Assembly (NCBI GenBank): GCA_036924285.1
Contig: JAYKYS010000006.1
Span: 31,222,001-31,286,000 of the forward strand
DNA length: 64,000 nt
Reading direction: 5' to 3'
DNA from: Asterella californica
Lineage: Eukaryota; Streptophyta; Marchantiopsida; Marchantiales; Aytoniaceae
Shown: positions 53,501 through 62,726 of the stretch, one piece after another
How the letters are laid out: every line of letters starts with the position of its first letter
How positions within the stretch are numbered: the first letter of the stretch is position 1
Notes under the pieces: model-generated
The model's database searches: none
Seen by the model: the letters and a program-made list of their open reading frames with translations, nothing else
Told to the model about the DNA's origin: nothing
Program-made: the position numbers and the translations under genes

Positions 53501-54720
53501 AGAAAGGTTAGAAGATGCATCAGATGGACTTCAAGAACGCCTTCCTCAACGGCGATCTTGAGGAGGAGGTCTACATGCAGCAACCTCTAGGTTATGAGGA
53601 TCCGAAGTTTCCTTCTCGTGTGTGTAAGTTACTTAAGGCCTTCTATGGTCTGAAACAAGCACCAAGAGCATGGTATGCAAATATCAATTCTTACTTGCAG
53701 TCTCTTGGTTTCCACCTTTGTAGTTAAGACTCTAGCTTGTATTCATTACGAATACAAGATCAGATTGTTGTGATCATCATCTATGTTGATGACTTGATCA
53801 TTACCGATAACTATGAGGAGCTTATTTCCCAGATCAAGGATCACTTGAAATCAAAGTTCGAGATGATGGACTTAGGAGAACTCAAGTACTTCCTTGCTGT
53901 GGAGTTCATTAGAGATGGGAAGGATGTTTGGCTTGTACAGCGACAATATGCTCTCAGTATGCTTGAGAGATTTGATATGCTTGACTGCAAACCCATTGCA
54001 GCATTAGAGCAAGGGGTAAAGCTAGGAGCAGAGGATGGTGAGTTACTTGATGATCCACGCATGTACAGACAGATGGTTAGGAGTCTTATCTACCTGACGA
54101 TAACCAGATCAGACTTGAGCTATGCCGTCGATCTGATTAGTCAATTCATGTAGTCACCACGGAGATCACATTTTGAGGCTGTCAAGCGGATCCTCCGCTA
54201 CATGAAGTTCTCGATGCAGTATGGACTTCACTATCGATACGGTGGACCATTGTTGTTACATGACTACACGGATGCTGATTGGGCAGAAAGTGTCGACAGG
54301 AGATCCACGTCAAGTTACGCTTTTGGACTTGGAAGTGCTGCTATAAGCTGGACTTCTAAGAAGCAACCCACAATTGTTTTGTCATCCACAGAAGCAGAGT
54401 ATCGAGGAGCAACGAACGCAACATGCGAATCAATTTGGCTTCGATATCTACTATCTGATATTGGTGTGGAGTGTACAAATCATGTTGTTGTATATACAGA
54501 CAACATTAGCAGCATGAAGTTAGCTAGTAATCCTATTTTCCATGCTAGGACGAAGCACATTGAGGTGCACTATCACTTTATTAGAGAGAAGGTCCTTGCA
54601 TGAGAGATTGGGTTCAGTTATGTGAGCACATGAGATCAGGTTCCTGATATCTTCACTGAGGCATTGTCTAGAGATAAGTTTGATGCTTTTAGACATTGTC
54701 TAGGAGTACAAGATGTAAAG
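50559..54720 (+). pseudogene. Copia gag-pol polyprotein, broken
   Basis: From ATG 50559: Gag (SLITGEKFDKNNYQVWKFRM; FNIVKKESMCINNYVNHV), a knuckle whose first Cys has become Tyr (YNYCKKQGHNANQC), a protease reading DSSATSHM where DSGATSHM is usual, integrase with CAACQFGK, HTDVW, RSDGGGEF and NGVAERKN, RT with [13 protein letters not shown] and IYVDDLI, and RNase H with DADWAE and SSTEAEYR. In-frame stops at 51749-51751, 52280-52282, 53725-53727 and 54151-54153 fit CAG or CAA turned to TAG or TAA. Two Gag stops fit TGG to TGA or TAG. Frame breaks occur near 52835-53260 and 53500. Confidence 0.9.
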
Positions 54721-54737
54721 ATGAGCTTGAAGGGGAG

Positions 54738-54965
54738 TGTTGATATAGTCCGAAGCTCTAGTAGATTGACGGCTAACATTAGTCGGAGTGGTTAGGATAG
54801 TTACAGTTAGTTAGAGAGCTAATCCACCATTAGAGTTTCCCTTGTACTCACCTCCACTATATATACATGGAGAGGCAAAGCCTCTCTCATCTCATTCCTA
54901 TTTTACTTTCCTTGTCTATTGGCTCTCTCTTCTTGGAGTGTCCTTGAAGTATCGATCTTTCTACA
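54738..54965 (+). repeat. 3' LTR of the Copia element (228 bp)
   Basis: It follows the purine tract GCTTGAAGGGGAG (54725-54737). It is about 94-95% like the 5' LTR by eye. Its TATA box is at 54858-54865. Confidence 0.93.
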
Positions 54966-55021
54966 CTTAGTGGGTCTATCAGAGTTAGAAATCACAACTC
55001 CAACACTCGAGAGAGGTACTA

Positions 55022-55444
55022 TCACTCTATGATATCTAGGCCCAATTCGTACATATCCCTTGTGTCACATTCTGTGATGCGCAAAACTCTCAACCAAAGC
55101 TTACTTAAGAGCAAATCATAACTAGAGTCCTTTAACACTTGAAAAGACATCAATGTTTGAACTCTCATCACAAACACAACCACCTTCTCTAACACACCAA
55201 GAGGTCTTACTCGTTGTTTGTTAGCCATTCCCACAATAATGCTAACCGAACGAGTTGGTTCCATCCCCAACTTCTTCATCAATCTCTCCGATATGACATT
55301 TACAACCGACCTTCCATCCACCAACATGTCAGAGATGTAGTGTCGTAGGATTACTCCTTTTGTCCATTTAGTATAAAAGATATCGTTCCCACAGAGGATT
55401 TGCACAAGTAACACTGCTCTAAGTTCTAAGATCTGTTCAAACAC
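55022..55444 (-). pseudogene. C-family retropepsin with upstream linker
   Basis: A 140-codon minus frame contains DMLVDGRSVVNVISERLMKK, then VRPLGVLEKVVVFVM and SYDLLLSKLWL, the layout of a Ty3 protease. The active site reads Asp-Gly-Arg. The first part (EQILELRAVLLVQILCGNDI) is read from module M, so the frame crosses the module boundary near 55372. It would cleave the polyprotein; the altered triad suggests loss of function. Confidence 0.65.
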
Positions 55445-56570
55445 ACAAACACACGGGTTTTGTCTAGAAATCCCGTCTTCTCACAAAACCACATGGCTTC
55501 CAGACCCTTCAGAAGGTGCCCTGGACCTAAACAAACAACTACTAACTAAAATATCACACAACTATCTATAGAGAAGCTCGGGAAGACGCTTCCTGCTTCC
55601 AGGTCACTTCTTCCGGTCTTCTCAATATCGTCTTCTCGAAGCAATTCTCGGCTTCTGGGGGTTCAATTCAGCTTCTCACACCTCCAGAAGACTGCTCCTG
55701 CTTCGTAGAAGTCGACTAGCAACATCTGTCGCACATTGCTCTTCCAATTCCCAACGGATTAGATTAATCACATGGTGTATACCTCTTGTAGCCTTCCCAA
55801 GCTTCTGCCTATGGAAACGGTCTTCCTGCAGCACTACAACGACATTCACCTTCACGGAAGCTCAATAGAAGTCTCAGAAGCTCACTAGAAGAAGGTGAGA
55901 AGATGAGGAAGATGAGGAAGAAGAGAAAATCCAAACGAGAGAGAAACAAAATGAAAAGGGGAAATTAAGATTCCGATAGGCTTCTAGTCCGGATCCTGAC
56001 TAACAAGCCATCCCTGCTTGTAATAGTTTGGGGAGGAAGACAACAAACGTGCGTACAGTTACACAGTCTTCTACTTGAGGATGTCGTCTTCTGCTGTGGG
56101 AAGAAGGCTTCTTTCTTCTTCTCTCGCTGCTCCGACTACTCTGTCTTCTGGGATCCCTTATCCATAAGACCGTCCGTACGTGGATCCGAAGTGCTCCACT
56201 GGACGAGCCAAGCTGCGAATCTGCACAACTGCTGACAGTCACCGCCACTCAAGAAGAATGCTTCCCATGCACAATCGGGAGTGAATTCAAGAAAATCCAT
56301 CACCCAGAAGACACAGACAAAGCTTCTGCACTCAAATCAGCAATCCATTCTCTGAGAAGAAGGCACATTGGTGTTGGGAAGCTCACTCCCTCTACTTTCT
56401 GCTCCTACTCCTCGACACACCAGTCTAGCCAGCAGGACTACACGAGGATGTCGTTCCCTGCTCCTAAACTGTCCACTACCTCCATCTACATCTTCGAACC
56501 ACTGTTGACAACGAGCATGCAGACCCCTCTGGTGTAATCCCAATCTATTCGTATGTCTCTAACATCGGGT
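55372..56570 (-). other. Noncoding module M, copy 2
   Basis: On the minus strand it is collinear with 63100-64000 and 18920-20425. Shared blocks include ACACTACACCCG (near 56575), CGACATCCTCGTG (near 56445), GGCTTGTTAGTCAGGATCCG (near 56000) and CTAGTCGACTTCT (near 55715). It ends in CCTCTGTGGGAACGATATC just before the protease. No real ORF is seen; those at 56000-56543 are fortuitous. Confidence 0.6.
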
Positions 56571-56714
56571 GTAGTGTGTGTGCGCATAGTAGTGTACATC
56601 AAAAATTACTAATGTACTAAGTGCGCTCTCATGTGTGTATAATGTGCATGAAATCCTACTCTACAATCCTACTTATGCATCTACCTTGAGGCGTAGAGGG
56701 AATCCCTATCGCAA
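56571..56714. other. Junction between module M and LTR C5
   Basis: Similarity to 18920-18960 (ACGC...ATGCATA...AGTAGG) suggests this 144-bp stretch is module or LTR sequence too. No gene is seen. Confidence 0.35.
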
Positions 56715-57294
56715 CTCCTCTATTTATACATTCTAGGTTTTTACTTTGGTACCCTCCGGTAACTCAGTCGTAACTACTTTTACCGGGTTTTACTAAGATA
56801 TTACTTAAGATAAAAGCATTAATCACATGGGCTTCTTACCTTTTCACATGTCATTCGGGCTTATTCCTTCAAAGTCAACAACTTCTAGAAGGATTCTGGA
56901 ATACTCTCAAAGAATCTCGAATTTCCACCCCCCTCTACACTAGGACCCACTAAAAAGGAAACATGTGGAATCTCTTCTTGTTTTTAATGCCCACAAAGTC
57001 CACAACTTTAATCCAACCACTAATATCAAGTCAAAAAGGAGATAAGGGATACTTTCCACCTCCTTTCTACCTTTTAGACAAGATGACAAGATAGTAGTGC
57101 TCACTCTTTAGCAAATATCTGAATTCTGCCAAAAGTACAGCTAAGTTTAACCATAACTAACTTTTAGCTAGTCATGACTAACTTGATACCTCCTTAAAGT
57201 ACTTTGGCAGCAAATAAACATTCTCAACACTTAGTTATAACTAAACACCATACTAATAAACAAACTTCCTATGTGTAACATAGGTCGTTATATT
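56715..57294 (-). repeat. C-family LTR upstream half (C5), 3' of the integrase frame
   Basis: The minus strand begins TATAACGACC right after the tract GTCCGGGGGTAAAA and is collinear with other C LTRs through the TATA box (56721-56728) and GAGGAGT. It then departs into different sequence, unlike C1-C4. Confidence 0.8.
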
Positions 57295-57305
57295 TTACCC
57301 CCGGA

Positions 57306-58394
57306 CTAAATTTTCGCTCCGTCCTCGGAGTGAAGAGAGAACTTTCGTCGATGAAACAACTTCAACTTGTCATGGTTGACCCGATCGAATCTCCTTCCTC
57401 CCAACTCCTGAAGGTCATATGTGACGTTGCTCCACACCTTATCTACAACAAAAGGACCAAAATATCTCGGAAGAAACTTCTTCCTAACCCTCTTGAATCT
57501 GATAGCATCATACAACATAATCCAATCTCCAACTTGAAAAGGTTTTACCTCTCTCTTGCCCAACCGTTTGCCGTAACTCTTCTTTTGATACGCCTGAGCT
57601 CGTTCCATCCGGATCATTGCTACCGCTCGGGTCTCTTCCAACTCCATGAGTTGCTCTCTTCTTGATCTGACCACGTCTTCTCTCCTCGACCTTTTCAACT
57701 TTCGTTGAATAGTTTGAAAAGTATCCAATTCGAATTGGATCGGCAACTTGAACTCCACTCCATAAACCAGTCGAAATGGAGAGTACCTAGTAGAAGTATT
57801 TGTTGTCATTCGGTACTCCCATAAGATGGCATGTAGTCTTTTATCCCAAGTATGTTTCGCAATCTCAACACCAGCATCTTTGACGAGCATCATACAAAGT
57901 GTAAGATTGGTCTTCTCCGCAAGACCATTAGCATTTGGGTTGTATGAGGTCGTTACTCGTGCCTTGATAGAAAAGTGTTGTAGCATAGCAGTAGTCATGC
58001 TCCCTACAAACTCTCCTCCTCTATCCGAGACCAACTCTAACGGACATCCAAATCTTGTGATGATCCTCTCCCATAGGAATCTACCGACTTCTGTTTCATT
58101 GGTCTCTCTCAAAGGTCTAGCCTCTACCCACTTGGTACAATAGTCAGTGATGACTACAATGTATCTATTGCCTCGAGGTGTCTTATTAAGAGGACCTACA
58201 AAGTCAATACCCCACTTCTCAAACGGCCCTAATACTAGAATTGATCTTAACTGAGGTGTTCTAGTAGACTTTAGAGCAAATGCTTGACATACGTCACAAG
58301 TTTTACAATGGTCTGAACACTCTTTGAAAATCCCTCTCCAGTGATAACCCGCATCCAAAATCTTGAAGGCTGTTATCTTACCAGCAAAGTGACT
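57306..58394 (-). pseudogene. C-family integrase and polyprotein C-terminus, long open frame, 5' truncated
   Basis: About 360 codons are open. Visible are the zinc region (HFAGK...YHWRGIFKEC...CKTCDVC), catalytic Asp in WGIDFVGP, Asp in VSDRGGEF and Glu in NGLAEK with 35 residues between the last two (a DD35E core), then KSYGKRLGKREVKPFQVGDW and YFGPFVVDKVW. Upstream RT and protease are missing because the GAAGAC element begins at 58395 within the zinc region. It is the cleanest C-family integrase here and is not expressible alone. Confidence 0.88.
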
Positions 58395-60426
58395 TGTGGT
58401 GCCCACAAATTACAGGATGCACGAATTTTTGAAATTTTTAAGAATAATAACTTGTTTGTATAACTGAAGAAGCGTTGTTACTTAAGGTTACGTCTTCCTT
58501 AACAAGAAGATGATCTTAAGAGCTGTTTGTAATAAGAAGTTGACTTCTTCGGAAGACGACCGTCTTCGGAAGAACGTCTTCTCAGTTGCGTCTTCAGAAG
58601 ACGGGAAGACGGCGGAAGATGAGAAGACGGCGGAAGACACCTGTCTTCCAGAAGACAGCGACCGCGAAGGCCCAACCGCGAGTTTTCGGGTAAGACAGTA
58701 GGTGTACCTACTGGGGCGCACCGAATAGATAGGTAGGTCGGGGAAGATACCCAAGGTCGAAAATCCCTAATCTGCGGGGAAGATGCGTAAGGAAGCACAT
58801 TAGGCACATTCCAACTTCCCGCAGCACAGCGCTTGAGAAGATCGATTGGAGATAGTGAGCTTTGCGAGTTAGCTTTGAGAGAGGAATCGAGTGAGGACAT
58901 CGAGGTAGGAGAGAAGCAGTTGGCAGCTAGGCGAAGGGCGAGACCAAAATTGCTGGAGCACAAACAGCAGAGAGCGAAGGCGTTTCTGTGAGCTCCCGAG
59001 AAGCTGACATTGGAGAGCAGCGAGTAGAATCGAAGGTGGATCGAGGCGTGGCCAAGAGATTGACAGCAGGCATAGTCGTGAGGAGTCGCATTGGAGCGAG
59101 GACCAGAACCAAGAAGCGCGCGGAGGTCGAAGGCAACTCGGAGAGTAGAAGAAGACTGTAGAGGTTCTTTCTTCTGTTCTTTCCCCTTCCCACTTCTTCT
59201 CGCCTTTTCCTGGTATTCCCCGCGCTTCCTTCGTTGTGTGCAGGCAGCCTGATCGATTACCCCCCACCCCCCATCTTTCCTATTGAGACATTGGGCGCGG
59301 AAGCGCTGCCCAATTTCTGTCAGACATCTCCTTGCTTCTTCCCGAGCTCAATTCGAGCTTCCCTACACCTCGTCTTCAAATTGGAGATCCCAGCTATCAA
59401 TTTCCCTATCCTACTACCTCTCTACCCCCGAAACTTGGAACAGAAGACGATTCGGAAGATGTGAACATCTTCGGAAGACGCTTCTTAAACTTGACTGTCT
59501 TCTGAAGACCGTCTTCGGAAGACTGTCTTCGGAAGTCGACTGAACACAATTCGTATCGAGAGTGGATTTGCTTTGCTTTTGTGTTTAGAGAGACTTGGTA
59601 CGAATCCTGAGTGGTGTGGTGAGTTGTTTTGTTATTTCGAGAAGTTGGAAGTCGGGAACTAGGCCTGTGCCTCCCGGTCTTCCAAGCTTCTCAACTCCAC
59701 ATCTTCCTAGAGAGACTAGAAGACTGGAAGGCTGGCAAAATGAGCGAGAAGACGTGAGGGTCCATTCGGGTCTCTTCTGTTCGATCCATAGCAGCCATTC
59801 CTTCTTCTTCCCAAGCTTAGAAGAGAGTCGTGAGAATACTTGCTGGTAGAATCTGGAGAGAATGGTCGAGGGTCATGTCTTCCCACCGAGCAGCAAGGTT
59901 CTCCTGAGTGCGTATGAGAGGTGAGAAGTCAGAAGAACAGAGTGCAATTGTCTTGAGTCTGTTGTGAGGATAGATTGCGTGTAGGAAGACGAAGACAGGT
60001 GAGACCAGTGAAGGGAAGTCTGACTTCGGGGAGTCTTCCGAGAAAGACATTGAATCAGAAGCTGTCCCGAGTGTCTTCCCAGAGGCCACTGTCACCGCAG
60101 GAGCCCGCAACCATCTTATGAACTTGTCATGCACTTATGTTTTGCGAATCTTGTATTTTCTGATAGGAAGTAGGATGTAATGCAAGGTGGGTTGTCTTCT
60201 TGGTAATCCATGCGAGGCCTTGCTTAGATAGGATTGTTTAGATATAGCTCGGAAGACGAGAGCTATCTAGGAAGTATTGTTGGAATCCCGGAAGACGGAG
60301 TAGCTGTCTTCTGGAAGACTAGTTTCGTCTTCTGAGAAGTAGAAGCTAGACTGTGGGCACTCGGAAAGAACTGAGCCTTCAGCTCATAGTAGGTGCTTGT
60401 GGTTTAGTGCAACAAATCTTCCAGGT
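58395..60426 (+). other. Leader or LTR-like region of the GAAGAC element
   Basis: It is noncoding as far as I can see. It is collinear in part (59650-60426) with the minus-strand sequence at 13270-14760. Clusters of GAAGAC and its complement lie at 58540-58645 and 59470-59535. No primer-binding site is recognised. The minus-strand ORFs at 58869-59267 and 58927-59193 are not credible. Confidence 0.5.
58540..58645. repeat. Dense GAAGAC/GTCTTC cluster
   Basis: About ten copies of the hexamer in both orientations fall within roughly 105 bp, often as GTCTTCGGAAGAC-like near-palindromes. Similar but looser clusters recur at 59470-59535 and 60240-60330. Confidence 0.75.
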
Positions 60427-62726
60427 ATGTCGATGCACCCGCGAGGCTTGGTGTTACCAGCGGCAGAATTGGCCGAGGCCACTCCTTTCCTCAAGGAGTT
60501 GGGTCTCGACTTCTTCCTATGGGATTGGAACCCCGCAGATCAAGGGCTTCTGGAGGAGGTGTGGGCAGCGTTGCCACATCGTAACTGTGTACCTGCGAAA
60601 GCAGGAGTAGCTCGAGGAAGACCGTCTTCCTGGACTGAAGACTGGTGGCGCAAGGCTTTTCACAGGCTTGAGTCCGAGAACCGAGGATATTGGTACGAGA
60701 AGAAGATCTTGCCTAGGATCGTGAGTTCGTGACATGTGCTTGGGAGCACCACCTGCCTTTTCGTGGAAGACAGGCAGGGGAGGAACGGTTGGAAGATAGA
60801 ATCTTACCGGGAGCCGAAGAAGCGACTTCTGGCGAAGTTGTTTCTGCATCTCTTCCCCAAGGGGAAAGCGCAGAAGACCAGGTACTTAGGAGATCAGGAC
60901 GTGGAGTTCCTGGAATCAGTGTGGGATGACGGAGTGCCCATCTACTGGGGCGCGTACATCCACAACTATATACAGACGGAGCTAGCATACTTGGGTACCC
61001 CGGCGGGAGGACACTTGACACCCTTCCTCTGCTACTTGTATGTAGCCATGGGGGATCTTAGGGAAGATCAGCTGGCAGTGTATGGACCAACGGAGCGACA
61101 GGAGGTGAAGGAGGAGATCTCGGAAGACGATGACCGAGCGGCAGCTGCAACGTCCCCTCCCACTCTGATGCCACAGCTGAGGCCCGGCTCTCACCAGAAG
61201 ACGCTTCTGGTGAGGGAAGTTGAGTCTAGTGGGTCGAAAGACGCCACGCCACTGAGGAAGATGGGTCCCCGAAGTGTACCGAGGACACCCATCTCCCTCA
61301 TTCATTCAGGATCGGAGTCCGACTCGGAAGAAGACCTGCTGAGTACCCGATCAGAGCAGAAGACTGCTTCTGCAACGCCTGGGAGTCTTCCGAAGACTCC
61401 AGAAGACGAAGGATGGATGAGCGCTCCTGCTGCGATGCGAGGAAGCGCAAAGAAGAGAGCCGCTCCTGCCATGAGGAGTCTTCCACCCCGAAAGATGAGA
61501 AGAGTAGCTTCTTCTCGTGCGCAGAAGATGAAGGCCGTAGTGGTGGAAGAGGCTTCCTTGCCTCTGGAAGACGAAGTCGACACCGCGGAGCGTGTGATGG
61601 AGATGAACTTGTCTTCCGCAGGAAGACGACTGGAGGAGTTCAGTGCCTACTTCCAGAAGGAGATCTAGCCAGCTATGGAGTTGCTGGAGAAGAGAGCGAG
61701 GGCACAGGAGAAGCCCTTACAACCTGGATTCGGCCTGCGCACCTTGCTGCGACAGGGGGAAGACCAGAAGAAGACGGAGTCGCTGGAAGCTAGTCTCCGC
61801 ACCACGGAGAAGCTTGCAGCCAGGTACAAGGCGGAAGCAGCCGCTTCTGCCAAGGAGCTGGTATAGCTTCGGAAGAGCAACCAGGAGTTGCATGCGCGGG
61901 AACAGCAGCGCAATCAGGAAGTCACCCGAGTGCGGGAGAAGATCACCGCCCTCGCAGAAGAGCAGACCATATGGAAGACACAGGGAGAAGCCGCGGAAGC
62001 GCGAGCTGCAGCTGAGAAGACGCAAAGGGAAGCAGCAGAGGCCCGTGCACAGAAGATGTTGACACAGTCGGTGGAAGCGCTTCGGAAGAAGTTCAACTAC
62101 ACCGCGGGTAGGAAGTTACTTACCTTAGCTAGAGGATGGGACAGCGAGTCCAAAGCGATGTTGGTGGAATGCCGGGAGAGCATGTTCAGGTACTTGGATA
62201 GACAGATCGAAGGAGTGAAGACACTTTATGGTCTTCCCTCGCTTCCGACACCTGCAACTGCATCTTCCCACGCTCCAGCACCATCAACTGGATCCGGAAT
62301 GGAGAAGGAGGAGTTCAACCTCGCTGTGCACTTGGTGGTGACAGCGTTGGAAGCCGAGAAGACTCCAGAAGACGCCCCGGAAGACAAGAAGACGAGTCGT
62401 CTTCCCAGGTATTCCGCGTGGAGGAAGCGACTTCTCCGGATCCCCATGAGGTTCCCATGGTCCCTAGTCCCGCACCCGTGCCTCAGAAGACGGAAGAAGC
62501 ACCGGTCGACTCCGTTTCCCAGAAGACGCTTTTGTCTTCCGAAGCAGAAGCCGAAGCCGAGGAAGACGCAGCAGCAGCGACAGCAGAGCCAGCAAGAGAC
62601 GATGAGGAGGAAGCCACCTCAGTAACACCCGAGGTAACTGCAGGGCTTTCTAGCTTATCAGAAGCCGCATTAGGAGCTCCGATAGGAGCAGATCAGGTAG
62701 AGATTGCCTCCGTGCAATCTGAGTAG
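60427..62726 (+). pseudogene. GAAGAC-family coiled-coil protein ORF, three in-frame stops and one frameshift
   Basis: From ATG 60427 one frame runs about 1.97 kb, broken only by TGA 60730-60732, TAG 61666-61668 and TAG 61864-61866. A one-base break near 62395 then leads to a second frame ending at 62726, about 765 codons in all. Visible: an N-terminal globular part (WTEDWWRKAF; VWDDGVPIYWGAYIHNYIQ) weakly recalling plant transposon-associated Gag-like domains; a Ser/Pro/acidic linker (about 240-400); a coiled coil (about 416-555) ending in LRKKFNYTAGRKLLTLARGW; a VHLVVTALE helix; and an Ala/Glu-rich acidic tail. I see no enzyme motif or zinc knuckle. A structural, Gag-like role is an inference. 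Confidence 0.6.

Larger units (their letters stand above)
49650..54965 (+). mobile_element. Copia (Ty1-type) LTR retrotransposon, full length, 5.3 kb, decayed coding region
   Basis: LTRs at 49650-49875 and 54738-54965 differ at roughly a dozen positions, so this is clearly older than element A. CTTAG flanks both ends (49645-49649 and 54966-54970). Gag-protease-integrase-RT-RNase H are all present in Copia order but carry stops and frame breaks. It lies in the opposite orientation to its host, element Y, between that element's protease and RT. Confidence 0.93.
45802..55371 (-). mobile_element. C-family Ty3 element (element Y), split by a Copia insertion
   Basis: Reading minus: protease (55444-55022), then after the Copia element (49650-54965) the pol N-terminus, RT, RNase H and integrase to about 46720, a TTCGGGGGTAAAA purine tract (46689-46701) and the 3' LTR C4. 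Upstream of the protease lies module M copy 2 rather than a Gag. Confidence 0.75.

Noticed and set aside
58869..59267. Two overlapping minus ORFs in the GAAGAC leader
   Set aside because: No conservation in the related leader at 14148-14760 and no recognisable domain.
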